A DNA stretch of 64,000 bases from JADLGL01 sp963823045 (GCA_963823045.1 CAWGKA010000012.1:124001-188000); one strand, 5' to 3'; positions 28,008 through 37,133 are shown, counted from the first letter of the stretch. The notes: a model not told the origin generated them from the sequence alone. A program made the numbers and translations.

Positions 28008-29114
28008 ATGGCCGACCGCAAGCTCCTCCTCCTTCCCGGTGATGGGATCGGGCCAGAAATCATGGCCGAGGTGAAGAAGGTCATCGCTTGGTTCAACGAG
28101 CGAGGCGGGGGCTTCAGCTTCGACGAGGATCTGGTCGGCGGCGCCGCTTATGACGCGCACAAGGTGGCGGTCACCGATGCGGCGATGGAGAAGGCGCATG
28201 CGGCCGATGCGGTGATCTTCGGCGCCGTCGGCGGGCCGAAATGGGACAAGGTTCCCTATGAGGCGCGCCCCGAGGCCGGGCTGCTGCGCCTGCGCAAAGA
28301 CCTCGAACTCTTCGCCAATCTGCGGCCGGCGATCTGCTATCCGGCGCTCGCCTCCGCCTCGTCGCTGAAGCCCGAGGTGGTCGAAGGCCTCGATATCATG
28401 ATCGTGCGCGAGCTCACCGGCGGCGTCTATTTCGGCCAGCCCAAGGAGATCACCGATCTCGGCAACGGCCAGAAGCGCGCCGTCGATAGCCAGGTCTACG
28501 AGACCTACGAGATCGAGCGCATCGCCGCCGTCGCCTTCGACCTTGCCCGCGCCCGGCAGAACAAGGTCACCTCGATGGAGAAACGGAACGTCATGGTTTC
28601 AGGCGTGCTGTGGAACGAGGTGGTGACGGCGGTTCACCAGCGCAGCTATTCCGACGTGAAGCTGGAACACATGCTCGCCGATGCCGGCGGCATGCAGCTG
28701 GTGCGCTGGCCGAAGCAGTTCGATGTCATCGTCACCGACAATCTCTTCGGCGACATGCTGTCGGACGTCGCGGCGATGCTCACCGGGTCGCTCGGCATGC
28801 TGCCCTCGGCCTCGCTCGGCGCGCCGAACGAAACGACCGGCAAGCGCAAGGCGCTCTACGAGCCAGTGCACGGCTCCGCGCCGGATATCGCCGGCCAAGG
28901 CAAGGCCAACCCGATCGCGATGATCGCGTCCTTCGGCATGGCGCTGCGCTATTCCTTCGCCATGCTCGACGAGGCCGAGAAGCTCGACAAGGCGATCTCC
29001 GCCGCTCTCGATGCGGGCCTCAGAACCGCCGATATCTGGACCGACGGCATGACCAAGGTGTCGACGGCCGAAATGGGCGACGCGATCGTCGCCGAACTCG
29101 AGAGGGCCTCATGA
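28008..29114 (+). CDS. leuB: 3-isopropylmalate dehydrogenase
   Basis: Oxidatively decarboxylates 3-isopropylmalate with NAD in leucine synthesis. The 368-residue protein begins ADRKLLLLPGDGIGPEIMAE and has the family signature NLFGDMLSDVAAMLTGSLG followed by MLPSASLG. Arg residues for substrate lie in LLRLRKDLELFANLRP. ATG 28008 follows AAGGA. Its TGA overlaps the ATG of the VOC gene, so the two are coupled. The 296 bases upstream show no other gene. Confidence 0.97.
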   Translation: MADRKLLLLPGDGIGPEIMAEVKKVIAWFNERGGGFSFDEDLVGGAAYDAHKVAVTDAAMEKAHAADAVIFGAVGGPKWDKVPYEARPEAGLLRLRKDLELFANLRPAICYPALASASSLKPEVVEGLDIMIVRELTGGVYFGQPKEITDLGNGQKRAVDSQVYETYEIERIAAVAFDLARARQNKVTSMEKRNVMVSGVLWNEVVTAVHQRSYSDVKLEHMLADAGGMQLVRWPKQFDVIVTDNLFGDMLSDVAAMLTGSLGMLPSASLGAPNETTGKRKALYEPVHGSAPDIAGQGKANPIAMIASFGMALRYSFAMLDEAEKLDKAISAALDAGLRTADIWTDGMTKVSTAEMGDAIVAELERAS

Positions 29115-29479
29115 TTACCGTCCGTATTGTCGTTTCCGACGTCGCCGAGGCCGCTGCGTTCTACACCGGCATTCTCGGCTTCGAGCTCGACGTCCAGACG
29201 CCGGCCTTTGCGGCCGTGATGAAGGACGGGCTGAAGCTCCTCCTCTCAGGCCCGAAGAGTGCGGGGGGCAAGCCGCTTTCCGATGGGACCGAACAAGCGC
29301 CCGGCGGTTGGAACCGCGTTATGCTGACCGTCAAAGACATCGGCGCAGAGATCGAACGGTTGAAAGGCCTCGGCGTTGCCTTCCGCGGCGAACCCGTCAC
29401 CGGGCCGGCCGGCAGCCTCGCGATCTTCGATGATCCCTCGGGCAATCCGCTGGAGCTGTGGCAGCCGACCGAGCACTGA
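29111..29479 (+). CDS. VOC-family (glyoxalase-like) protein
   Basis: A 122-residue single vicinal-oxygen-chelate domain pair (two beta-alpha-beta-beta-beta modules): TVRIVVSDVAEAAAFYTGIL opens the first, NRVMLTVKDIGAEIERLKGL the second, ending IFDDPSGNPLELWQP with the usual metal-ligand Glu. The typical first His ligand is replaced in RIVVSD, so metal binding is uncertain. Function could be a lyase, isomerase or resistance protein. It is coupled to leuB through ATGA. Confidence 0.85.
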   Translation: MITVRIVVSDVAEAAAFYTGILGFELDVQTPAFAAVMKDGLKLLLSGPKSAGGKPLSDGTEQAPGGWNRVMLTVKDIGAEIERLKGLGVAFRGEPVTGPAGSLAIFDDPSGNPLELWQPTEH

Positions 29480-29493
29480 GGGTCCGGCGTTCG

Positions 29494-30852
29494 TCAGCCG
29501 AAGGCGAAATCGTAGATCAGCTTGATGTTGAGCGCGATGATGATGACCGCGACCAACACGGCGATCGCGGTGAGCCAGCGGGGGGCGACGAGTTCGCCAA
29601 GCTTTCGCTTGTCGGCCGTGAACATCACCAGCGGCACCACGGCGAAAGGCAGCTGAAGCGACAGGATCACCTGAGACAGGATCAGGAGCTTCGCCGTGCC
29701 GGCCTCGCCGACGGCGAAGGTGACGGCAGCCGCCGGGATGATGGCGATGCCGCGGGTGATCAGGCGGCGGATCCAGGGCTGGATTCGCCAATGCAGGAAT
29801 CCCTCCATCACGATCTGCCCGGCCATGGTCGCGGTCACGGTTGAGTTGAGGCCGCAGGCGAGGAGGGCGATGCCGAATAGGGCGGGCGCCAGCGCCGAGC
29901 CGAGGAGCGGCGACAGCAGCGAATGCGCCTGATCCAACTCCTCGATTGTGCCGACCCCGGTGGTGTGGAAGGCGGCAGCGGCCAGGATCAGGATCGAGGC
30001 GTTGATCGACAGCGCGAACATCAATGCTAGGGTCGAATCCGCCGTCGCCCAGCGTATCGCGGAGCGTTTTTCGGGGATCGTGTCGCCATAGGCGCGCGTC
30101 TGCACAATGCCGGAATGGAGGTAGAGATTGTGCGGCATGACCGTCGCGCCGAGGATGCCGAGCGCGAGGTAGAGCATGTCCGGGTTGGTGATGATTTCGA
30201 GGCGCGGAACGAAGCCGGTGAACACGTCGCTCCAGATCGGCTTGGCGAGGATGATCTGGCCGAGGAAAGCCACGGCAATGACGCCCAGCAGGGCGATGAC
30301 GAAGGCCTCGATCCAGCGGAAGCCCTTGGTCTGCAGATAGAGGACGAGGAAGACGTCCAGCGCCGTAATGATGACGCCGTATTTCAGCGGAATGCCGAAG
30401 AGGAGGTAGAGGCCGATCGCCGTACCGATGACCTCGGCGAGGTCCGTTGCGATGATGGCGAACTCGGCCATCAACCACAGCGCAATGCCGATGGGCTTGG
30501 GGAAGGCGTCGCGGCAGGCCTGGGCGAGGTCGCGGCCGGAGCCGACGGCGAGGCGCGCCGCGAGCGCCTGCAGGATGATCGCCATGATGTTGGACAGAAG
30601 CGCGACGAAGAGCAGGACGTAGCCGAACTGCGAGCCGCCGGCGAGCGCGGTCGCCCAGTTGCCGGGGTCCATATAGCCGACGGCGACGAGATAGCCCGGG
30701 CCCAGGAAGGAGAGGGCCTTCCGCCACGCGGGCGCGTTCTTTGCAACGGGAATCGAGCGATAGACGTCCGCCATCGACGGCACGCTGCCGCTGCCGCGCC
30801 AGCCGGGGCGAGGCTCGCCAGTAGCCGTCAAATCATCAAGACGTCGCGCCAA
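29494..30852 (-). CDS. mntH: Nramp-family Mn2+/divalent metal transporter
   Basis: A 452-residue proton-coupled metal importer with 11 transmembrane helices. The metal-binding motifs are intact: DPGN in GYMDPGNWATAL (TM1) and MPH in VMPHNLYLHSG (TM6). The conserved loop after TM8, with GQIVMEGFLHWRI, is present. The N-terminal 30 residues are a soluble tail (RRLDDLTATGEPRPG). A Fur/Mur-like box lies 19 bases before the start codon, pointing to repression by manganese or iron status. It diverges from asd. Confidence 0.95.
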   Translation of the reverse strand: MARRLDDLTATGEPRPGWRGSGSVPSMADVYRSIPVAKNAPAWRKALSFLGPGYLVAVGYMDPGNWATALAGGSQFGYVLLFVALLSNIMAIILQALAARLAVGSGRDLAQACRDAFPKPIGIALWLMAEFAIIATDLAEVIGTAIGLYLLFGIPLKYGVIITALDVFLVLYLQTKGFRWIEAFVIALLGVIAVAFLGQIILAKPIWSDVFTGFVPRLEIITNPDMLYLALGILGATVMPHNLYLHSGIVQTRAYGDTIPEKRSAIRWATADSTLALMFALSINASILILAAAAFHTTGVGTIEELDQAHSLLSPLLGSALAPALFGIALLACGLNSTVTATMAGQIVMEGFLHWRIQPWIRRLITRGIAIIPAAAVTFAVGEAGTAKLLILSQVILSLQLPFAVVPLVMFTADKRKLGELVAPRWLTAIAVLVAVIIIALNIKLIYDFAFG

Positions 30853-30870
30853 TCCAGACTCAACCTATAT

Positions 30871-30891
30871 TGCTACTAAGAATGATTTGCA
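30871..30891. promoter_or_regulatory. Candidate Mur/Fur box of mntH
   Basis: On the mntH strand the 21 bases begin TGCAAATCATT and end AGTAGCA, an imperfect inverted repeat bounded by TGC/GCA, similar in shape to alphaproteobacterial Mur/Fur boxes. It lies 18 bases upstream of the mntH start codon. Similarity was judged by eye. Confidence 0.5.
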
Positions 30892-30959
30892 TGTAGCGCG
30901 ATGCCGGGTGGCGGTCAATGGCGGAAAAACGCGACATTTGCGCTTTCGCCGGAGGGTCG

Positions 30960-30990
30960 TTGACTTGCGGTGCGGTTCGCTTAGAACCGC
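30960..30990 (+). promoter_or_regulatory. Candidate asd promoter with overlapping hairpin
   Basis: TTGACT (30960-30965), a 16-base spacer and TAGAAC (30982-30987) form a plausible -35/-10 pair. A perfect inverted repeat GCGGTTC-gctta-GAACCGC (30972-30990) covers the spacer and -10 and could be an operator. asd starts 76 bases further on. Confidence 0.4.
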
Positions 30991-31065
30991 CTCAATTCCG
31001 TATATGTCTGGAGCGGACAAAGCGGCCGTTGCGCCGCCATTGGTCCGATCGAAGGAGGAGCCCTG

Positions 31066-32100
31066 ATGGGCTATAAAGTCGCCATCGTTGGCGCGACCGG
31101 CAATGTCGGGCGCGAAATGCTTGAGATTCTGTCCGAACGGGGCTTTCCCGCCGACGAGGTTGTCGCCCTGGCGTCGCGCCGGAGCCTCGGCCGCGAGGTG
31201 TCCTTCGGCGACCGAACACTCAAGATCAAGGCGCTGGAGAATTACGACTTTTCCGACACCGACATCTGCCTGATGTCGGCCGGCGGATCGGTCGCCAAGG
31301 AATGGGCGCCGAAGATCGCCGCCAAGGGCGTCGTCGTCATCGATAATTCGTCCGCCTTCCGTACCGAATCCGACGTGCCGCTGATCGTGCCTGAGGTGAA
31401 CGCCGACGCCATTACCGGCTTCACCAAGCGCAATATCATCGCCAATCCGAACTGCTCCACGGCCCAGCTCGTCGTTGCGCTGAAGCCGATCCATGACGCC
31501 GCCGGCATCAAGCGCGTCGTGGTCGCGACCTATCAGTCCGTTTCGGGCGCCGGCAAGGACGCGATGGACGAACTGTTCAGCCAGACGCGCGCCGTCTTCG
31601 TATCCGACCCGATGGAGTCGAAGCACTTCACCAAGCGCATCGCCTTCAACGTCATCCCGCAGATCGACACCTTCATGGAGGACGGGTCGACCCGCGAGGA
31701 GTGGAAGATGATGGCGGAGACCAAGAAGATCCTCGACCCCAAGATCAAGCTGACGGCGACCTGCGTGCGCGTGCCGGTGTTCATCGGCCATTCCGAGGCG
31801 GTCAATCTGGAGCTTGAGGGGCCGCTCTCGGCGGCCCAGGCGCGGGCGCTGCTGCGCGAGGCGCCCGGCGTCCTCGTCGTCGACAAGCGCGAGGATGGCG
31901 GCTACGTCACGCCGGTCGAGACGGCCGGCGAAGACGCGACCTATGTTTCGCGCATCCGCGAAGACCCGACCGTCGAGAACGGCCTGTCACTGTGGATTGT
32001 CGCCGACAATCTCCGCAAGGGCGCCGCGCTCAACGCCGTGCAGATCGCCGAGCTCTTGATCAACCGCAAGCTGATCCAGCCGAAGCAGAAGGCAGCCTAG
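31066..32100 (+). CDS. asd: Aspartate-semialdehyde dehydrogenase
   Basis: Makes aspartate semialdehyde from aspartyl phosphate with NADPH, feeding lysine/diaminopimelate, threonine and methionine. The 344-residue protein starts GYKVAIVGATGNVGREML (NADP loop), carries the active-site Cys in NIIANPNCSTAQL, and has the conserved His in RVPVFIGHSEAVN. ATG 31066 is preceded by GGAGGAG. lysA, the last step of the lysine branch, lies 2.2 kb downstream on the same strand. Its TAG overlaps the neighbouring stop in a CTAG. Confidence 0.97.
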   Translation: MGYKVAIVGATGNVGREMLEILSERGFPADEVVALASRRSLGREVSFGDRTLKIKALENYDFSDTDICLMSAGGSVAKEWAPKIAAKGVVVIDNSSAFRTESDVPLIVPEVNADAITGFTKRNIIANPNCSTAQLVVALKPIHDAAGIKRVVVATYQSVSGAGKDAMDELFSQTRAVFVSDPMESKHFTKRIAFNVIPQIDTFMEDGSTREEWKMMAETKKILDPKIKLTATCVRVPVFIGHSEAVNLELEGPLSAAQARALLREAPGVLVVDKREDGGYVTPVETAGEDATYVSRIREDPTVENGLSLWIVADNLRKGAALNAVQIAELLINRKLIQPKQKAA

Positions 32101-32519
32101 GCCTCCGCCAGCTCCTTCAGGCCGCGGCAGAAGCCGGCGAAGGCGTCGGTGAGGTCGGGTAGCGAGCGGCGCGACAGCGACAGCGCGAAACCCGACAGCT
32201 CCTCCTTGACGGTGAAGCGCGTGCCGGTGCGGTCGTGCGGTTCGAGGGCGAAGGTGCGCGTCCGTTTGAGGGCGAGACCGAACATCGACCTGGCGCTCCA
32301 CACCATGCGGCGCGGCGGAGAGAAGCCGGTGACGCGGAAGACGATGCCGCGCTCGGGGAACATCGTGCTGGAATAGAGGATGCGGGTTCCGAGCTGCGGC
32401 TTGCCTTTGACGAAGGCGCAGGTCGGATCGAAGCTCGGATGGCTGGGCGCGTCGGCGACGAGCGCCCAGACCTTCTCGATCGGCGCGTCGATGTCGATGC
32501 TGGCGGTGTCTGTGCGCAT
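32097..32519 (-). CDS. SRPBCC-family protein
   Basis: A 140-residue START/Bet-v1-like protein (polyketide cyclase/COQ10 type). It begins TASIDIDAPIEKVWALVADA and continues FVKGKPQLGTRILYSS, GFSPPRRMVWSARSMFGLAL and RFTVKEELSGF, ending in a helix with AGFCRGLKELAEA. ATG 32519 is chosen because the domain starts there. Unrelated in detail to the two AHSA1 proteins near 10-11 kb. Ligand unknown. It converges on asd with a four-base stop overlap and is 7 bases downstream of the carbonic anhydrase gene, so the two may be co-transcribed. Confidence 0.85.
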   Translation of the reverse strand: MRTDTASIDIDAPIEKVWALVADAPSHPSFDPTCAFVKGKPQLGTRILYSSTMFPERGIVFRVTGFSPPRRMVWSARSMFGLALKRTRTFALEPHDRTGTRFTVKEELSGFALSLSRRSLPDLTDAFAGFCRGLKELAEA

Positions 32520-32526
32520 CGCCCGC

Positions 32527-33156
32527 TCAGGCGAGAGCCGTGAAACGACCGCTGTCCGGATCGAGCGCCAGCAATTCGCCCGTCGAGATATCGAACCAGG
32601 CGCCATGCAGAGCGAGGCTGCCGTCCTTCTCCGCCGCGGCGATCCAGGGGAAGGTTCGAAGGTTCTCGATCGAGCGCTTCACCGAGGCGAATTCGAGCGC
32701 GCGCTGGCGTTCCGCGCCTTCGCTCGGGTCGTCCGCCAGGAAGTCGCTGGCCGGTTTCAGCAGCCTGATCCAGGGTCCGATGAAGTCGGTCTCGTCCATC
32801 GGCATGCCGGAAAGATAGGCTTCGATGCCGCCGCAGCGGCCATGGCCGAGGATGACGATATTGTTCACCTTCAGCTTGATGACGCCGAATTCGAGCGCGG
32901 CCGAGGTGCCGTGCTGGTGGCCGTCGGCGTCGAAGGGCGGGATGAGGTTGGCGATGTTGCGGTGGACGAAGAGTTCGCCTGGCGCCGCGTCGAAGATCGT
33001 CTCCGGGGCCGACCGGCTGTCGCAGCAGGCGATGATCATGGTTTCCGGCCGCTGGCCGCGCTCAGCGAGACGGCGGTAGCGGTCGCGATCTGCGGTCAGG
33101 CGGCCGTCGCGGAATGAGACGTAGCCGGCCCTTAGTCGTTCCGGAAAAACTGTCAT
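32527..33156 (-). CDS. Beta-class carbonic anhydrase
   Basis: Interconverts CO2 and bicarbonate in the cytoplasm. The 209-residue protein carries the beta-class zinc ligands: Cys in MIIACCDSRSAPE, and His and Cys in VILGHGRCGGIEAY. The Asp-Arg dyad sits in CDSR. VHRNIANLIPP and the C-terminal LHGAWFDISTGELL are also typical. Start at ATG 33156 (MTVFPERLRAGY); the 24 upstream codons are unconserved. Bicarbonate supply suits the biosynthetic genes around it. Confidence 0.95.
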   Translation of the reverse strand: MTVFPERLRAGYVSFRDGRLTADRDRYRRLAERGQRPETMIIACCDSRSAPETIFDAAPGELFVHRNIANLIPPFDADGHQHGTSAALEFGVIKLKVNNIVILGHGRCGGIEAYLSGMPMDETDFIGPWIRLLKPASDFLADDPSEGAERQRALEFASVKRSIENLRTFPWIAAAEKDGSLALHGAWFDISTGELLALDPDSGRFTALA

Positions 33157-33322
33157 GGTACCTTTCGCTTTGGCCTGGGCGTGAAAGCCGGACAGACCCG
33201 CCTCCGTCAAGCCTTTATCATTGGTCAAGCTGTGGTGAGGTAGGGGACAACGCGATTGCGCCTTGACGCGACCCCCCAGTCGCTATGATTTGAAACGTTT
33301 CGCCCCCTATTTGTCAGGACCG

Positions 33323-34240
33323 ATGGCAGCCGTATTTCGTCCGCGTCGCAGCGTGTTGTTTCTGCCGGGATCCAATCCCAAGGCCTTGAGTCTGGCCGAG
33401 AACATCCCGGCCGACGTGCTTGTCTTTGACCTCGAGGATGCCGTGGCGCCCGAGCAGAAGGAGGCCGCGCGCCGGATGACGGCCGACGCCGTGGCCGACC
33501 GCGACTATCACGGCAAGGAACTCATCATCCGCATCAACGGGCTCGACACCAAATGGGCGGCGGGCGACATCGCTGCGGCAACGCCCGCTTCGCCCGACGG
33601 CATTCTCGTGCCCAAGGTATCGCGGCCTGAGGACATTCGCCGCGTGCGCGCGGCATTACGCGCCGCAGGCGCCGACCCGGCAACCATGATCTGGGCGATG
33701 ATGGAGACGCCGCAGGCGATCCTCAATGCTGGAGCCATCGCGGCGGCGAACAACGACCAGGGGCCCCAGCTCGGAGCGCTGGTCATCGGCACCAACGATC
33801 TGGCGGCCGAGACCGAGGTGCGGCCGATGCGCGACCGCACGCCGATGATCCCCTGGCTTTCGACCTGCGTTCTTGCCGCCCGCGCCAACGACCTCGCCTT
33901 GATTGACGGCATCTACAATGATTTCAACGACGCCGAGGGCTTCGCGGCGGAATGCGCGCAGGGCCGGATGCTGGGCATGGACGGCAAGTCGCTGATTCAT
34001 CCGAACCAGGTGGCGCCGTGCAACGCCTCCTTCACGCCGTCCTCCGAGGAGCTTGCCTGGGCGCGCGCCGTTCTGACCGCCTTCGAGCAGCCGGGCAATG
34101 CTGGCCGCGACGTCGTCACGGTGAACGGCCGAACAGTCGAGAAGCTCCACGCCCGCATCGCGCGCCGAATGCTGGCGACGGCGCGGGCCGCGCATGACAG
34201 CCAGCCGGGACGGCGCGAGGCGGCGGCAAGCGAAAGCTGA
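33323..34240 (+). CDS. HpcH/HpaI (CitE-like) CoA-ester lyase
   Basis: A 305-residue TIM-barrel lyase of the citrate lyase beta/malyl-CoA lyase type. It opens RPRRSVLFLPGSNPKAL, with VLVFDLEDAVAPEQKEAAR (acidic metal ligand region), IIRINGLDT, GILVPKVSRPEDI, MIWAMMETPQAILNA and GMDGKSLIHPNQV. In alphaproteobacteria relatives cleave malyl-CoA, beta-methylmalyl-CoA or citramalyl-CoA; the substrate cannot be read here. ATG 33323 begins the conserved part, with AGGA upstream; a GTG/ATG at 33263 would add 20 residues. It is followed by lysA at 95 bases. Confidence 0.88.
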   Translation: MAAVFRPRRSVLFLPGSNPKALSLAENIPADVLVFDLEDAVAPEQKEAARRMTADAVADRDYHGKELIIRINGLDTKWAAGDIAAATPASPDGILVPKVSRPEDIRRVRAALRAAGADPATMIWAMMETPQAILNAGAIAAANNDQGPQLGALVIGTNDLAAETEVRPMRDRTPMIPWLSTCVLAARANDLALIDGIYNDFNDAEGFAAECAQGRMLGMDGKSLIHPNQVAPCNASFTPSSEELAWARAVLTAFEQPGNAGRDVVTVNGRTVEKLHARIARRMLATARAAHDSQPGRREAAASES

Positions 34241-34335
34241 TCAGGGGCCTCGCGCCCCACAGGGCCGCATTGCCATTGGCCTTTGCCGCCCGCTAGAAGA
34301 CGCGACCACTTCCCCAGATCGCACGGGCCTGTCGC

Positions 34336-35550
34336 ATGCGCCATCTCGAAGACCTTCTTGCCACAGGCATTTGGCGCGACGTCGTGGAGGAGCATGGTTC
34401 GCCGGTGGTCATCGTCGACGCGGCGATCATACGCGAGCGTTGCCGGGCCCTTCGCGCGGCCTTTCCGGCGGCGCGGCTCTTCTATGCGCCCAAGGCGAAC
34501 TTCAATCCGTGGATCGTCAGCCTGATCGTTGCGGAGGGCTTCGGCATCGACGCCGTTAGCCCGATGGAGATCGAGCTGGCGCTCAATGTCGGCGTGCCGC
34601 CGAGCGACATCATCTATGTCGAAAACAACATGTCGCCGGGCGATCTCGACTACGCCATCGAAGCCGATGTCGGCATGGTCATCGGCTCGCTGGGTGCGCT
34701 GGCGCGCCACGCAGAGGCGCGGCCCGACACGTCGGTCGGCATCCGCGTCAATGGCGAGATCGGCGCATCGGAGCATCACTACACCTACACCTCCGGACCG
34801 CGGTCGAAGTTCGGCATTCACCCGTCTCAGTTCGACGAGGCGCGGGCCATCGCAGCAGCGGCCGGTATGCGCATCACCCGGCTGCAGCAGCATATCGGCT
34901 CGAACTGGCTCGACGCCGAGCCGTTCCTGGCCGCAGCCAGGAGCCTGTGCGAACTTGCCGCCGGTTTCCCCGATCTTGAGACGCTCGATTTCGGCGGCGG
35001 TTTCGGCGTGCCCTATCACGCCGATCAGCATCCGCTGGATGTCGCAGCCGTTGGCCGGGCGATCGCCGACCTCGTCGGCAATTATCGGCGCGCCGATGGC
35101 AGCCCGTTCCACTACGCATTCGAGCCGGGCCGTTATCCGGTGGCGGAGAGCTCGGCGATCATCACGCGCGTCAACGACCGTAAGGTGTCCGGCAGCGGAC
35201 GTGTGTTCGTCGGTACCGACACAGGGTTCAATCATCTCATCCGCCCGGCGCTCTATGGCAGCCAGCACCGCATCCTCAATCTAACCTCGCCCGATGCCGA
35301 CACGGAGACGGTCGATGTGTGCGGCAATCTGTGCGAGGAGACCGACTATCTGGCGCGGGACCGCCTGCTGCCGCACGCCGATGAGGGCGACTATCTCGCT
35401 GTGATGGATGTCGGCGCCTACGGCCTTGCGATGGCGAGCGAATACAATCTCCGCCCGATCCCGCCGGAAGTGCTGGTCGACGGCGAGGAGCGCCGCCTCA
35501 TCCGCAAGCGCAGCAGCTTCGCCGATTTGATGAACCCATTCGACTTCTAA
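34336..35550 (+). CDS. lysA: Diaminopimelate decarboxylase-like PLP enzyme
   Basis: A 404-residue fold-type III PLP decarboxylase. The PLP Lys lies in LFYAPKANFNPWI, glycine loop in LDFGGGFGVPY, AFEPGRYPVAES near the phosphate site, and the substrate/dimer motif CGNLCEETDYLA matches the CGxxCExxD motif of LysA. The final step of lysine synthesis is thus likely, consistent with asd nearby. A second dedicated lysA elsewhere, with this copy acting on another amino acid, cannot be excluded because the HIGSN segment is slightly unusual. Terminator hairpin follows. Confidence 0.82.
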   Translation: MRHLEDLLATGIWRDVVEEHGSPVVIVDAAIIRERCRALRAAFPAARLFYAPKANFNPWIVSLIVAEGFGIDAVSPMEIELALNVGVPPSDIIYVENNMSPGDLDYAIEADVGMVIGSLGALARHAEARPDTSVGIRVNGEIGASEHHYTYTSGPRSKFGIHPSQFDEARAIAAAAGMRITRLQQHIGSNWLDAEPFLAAARSLCELAAGFPDLETLDFGGGFGVPYHADQHPLDVAAVGRAIADLVGNYRRADGSPFHYAFEPGRYPVAESSAIITRVNDRKVSGSGRVFVGTDTGFNHLIRPALYGSQHRILNLTSPDADTETVDVCGNLCEETDYLARDRLLPHADEGDYLAVMDVGAYGLAMASEYNLRPIPPEVLVDGEERRLIRKRSSFADLMNPFDF

Positions 35551-35556
35551 GCACAT

Positions 35557-35586
35557 AAAAAAAGCCCCGGGCTTTTGACCCGGGGC
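35557..35586 (-). terminator. Rho-independent terminator of the pqq operon
   Basis: Perfect 8-bp stem GCCCCGGG / CCCGGGGC with loop CTTTTGA (35564-35586), followed on the reverse strand by a run of seven T (35563-35557). It lies 40 bases past pqqE. In the forward direction the same hairpin follows lysA but has no T-run. Confidence 0.85.
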
Positions 35587-35625
35587 AAAATGGCGCTGGG
35601 GAACTTGCGCCGTATGCGGTGACGG

Positions 35626-36813
35626 CTACTCGGCCGCCGTGAAGTCCCTGGCGTTGGCGTAGTTGCGATATCTGAAGTCGCGGTCGTCGGTCGCGGCTTC
35701 CGTCTCAGCCAGTTTGAAGATGCGGTCGTGCAGCGGCGAGAAGGAGCAGGCGGGGTCGGTGTTGCCGGCGTCGCCCGTCAGCGCAAAGGCCTGGCAGCGG
35801 CAGCCGCCCCAATCGACCTCACGGAAATCGCAGCTCTTGCACGGCTCGGGCATCCAGCCGGTGCCGCGGTATTTCTGGAAAGCGTCGGAGTTCTGCCAGA
35901 TCCAGGCGATCGACTTGTTGCCGCGGACGGAATCGAAATCGAGGCCGGTGATCGTCTCGGCGGCGTGGCAGGGAAGAACCTTGCCCGACGGCGAGATGTT
36001 GAAGAACTGCCGGCCCCAGCCGCCCATGCAGCGCTTCGGCCGCTCGGCGTAGTAGTCCGGAATGACGTAGTCGATGACGAGCGTGCCCTTCAGCCGCTCG
36101 CGCGCCTCGTCGACGAGGCGGGTGGTGGCGTCGAGCTGTTCGACAGTGGGCATCAGCGCAGAGCGGTTCTTCAGGGCCCAGCCATAATATTGGACGTTGG
36201 CGACCTCGAGCCGGGCGGCGCCGAGTTCGACGGCCATGTCGATGATCTCGGGCAGCTGATCGAGATTCTGCCGATGCATGACGGCGTTCACCGTCAGCGG
36301 CAGGCCGGCGGCGCGCACGAGACGGGCCGCTTCGAGCTTCTTCTGATGCGCGTTCTTGAAGCCGGCGATGCGGTTCGCCGTTTCCGCCTCGGCGCCCTGG
36401 AAGGAAATCTGCACATGGTCGATGCCGGCCTCGGCGAGAGCGGCAACCTTGGCCTCGTCGAGAAGCACGGCCGAGGTGATGAGGTTGGTGTAGAGGCCGA
36501 CCTCGCGCGCATGGCGGACAAGCTCGATGATGTCCTTCCGCGCCAGCGGCTCGCCGCCGGAGAAATGGAACTGCAGCACGCCGAGCTCGGCGAGCTCGGT
36601 CATCACCCGCTTCCATTCCTCCGTCGTCAGCTCGGCATTGGCGCGCTCGAGATTGACCGGGTTGGAGCAGTAGGGGCACTGCAGCGGGCAGCGGTGCGTC
36701 ATCTCCGCCAGAACGGCGGCGGGAATGCCGAAATCGCCATAGATGGCCTGTTCGGTTCCGTCGAGTACCGACAGGGTATCCTCTGGTGGCGCGTCTTGAA
36801 TGACGTCGTCCAT
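35626..36813 (-). CDS. pqqE: PqqA peptide cyclase (radical SAM)
   Basis: PqqE crosslinks Glu and Tyr of PqqA, the first chemical step of PQQ synthesis. The 395-residue protein has the radical SAM cluster motif in THRCPLQCPYCSNP, the FHFSGGEPLAR block, and a SPASM domain with further Cys for auxiliary clusters (RCMGGWGRQFFNISPSG, CKSCDFREVDWGGCRCQAF). ATG 36813 is preceded by GAGGAGGAA. It starts 2 bases after pqqD, whose product presents PqqA to it. Last gene of the operon. Confidence 0.97.
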   Translation of the reverse strand: MDDVIQDAPPEDTLSVLDGTEQAIYGDFGIPAAVLAEMTHRCPLQCPYCSNPVNLERANAELTTEEWKRVMTELAELGVLQFHFSGGEPLARKDIIELVRHAREVGLYTNLITSAVLLDEAKVAALAEAGIDHVQISFQGAEAETANRIAGFKNAHQKKLEAARLVRAAGLPLTVNAVMHRQNLDQLPEIIDMAVELGAARLEVANVQYYGWALKNRSALMPTVEQLDATTRLVDEARERLKGTLVIDYVIPDYYAERPKRCMGGWGRQFFNISPSGKVLPCHAAETITGLDFDSVRGNKSIAWIWQNSDAFQKYRGTGWMPEPCKSCDFREVDWGGCRCQAFALTGDAGNTDPACSFSPLHDRIFKLAETEAATDDRDFRYRNYANARDFTAAE

Positions 36814-36815
36814 GG

Positions 36816-37133
36816 TTATTCCTCCTCCCTCGCGTCGACGAGGAAACCCTTCTCGGCAAGGTCTTGCAGCATGCTGATAACGTCGCCGGAGATGGCGTCG
36901 CGGTCGGCGACATATTTCTCGGCAAGAAGATCGACGATGTCCGCGATCGACCGCTCGCTGTCGCACAGCTGCAGGATCTCGACGGCGGTCTCGTCGGGGA
37001 CAAGCACCCGCTCGGGCACCAGCAGGACCCAGCGGTCGCGGGCCTTGTCGAAATGGAGCCGGGCGTAGCGCGGCAAGACCGGCCGGCTGTCCTCGTCCAG
37101 CGCCTTGTTCGTCACCGCCGCGACCTCGGCCAT
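36816..37133 (-). CDS. pqqD: PQQ biosynthesis peptide chaperone
   Basis: PqqD is the RiPP recognition element that binds PqqA and delivers it to PqqE. The 105-residue protein has the usual winged-helix layout: SRPVLPRYARLHFDKARDRW, LLVPERVLVPDETAVEILQL and YVADRDAISGDVISMLQDLA. Its ATG overlaps the pqqC TGA by one base (TGATG) and pqqE follows 2 bases later, so translation is coupled through the operon. Confidence 0.95.
   Translation of the reverse strand: MAEVAAVTNKALDEDSRPVLPRYARLHFDKARDRWVLLVPERVLVPDETAVEILQLCDSERSIADIVDLLAEKYVADRDAISGDVISMLQDLAEKGFLVDAREEE

Noticed and set aside
30853..31065. A manganese or lysine riboswitch between mntH and asd
   Set aside because: The leaders are short and show only one simple hairpin; no conserved riboswitch core could be recognised.
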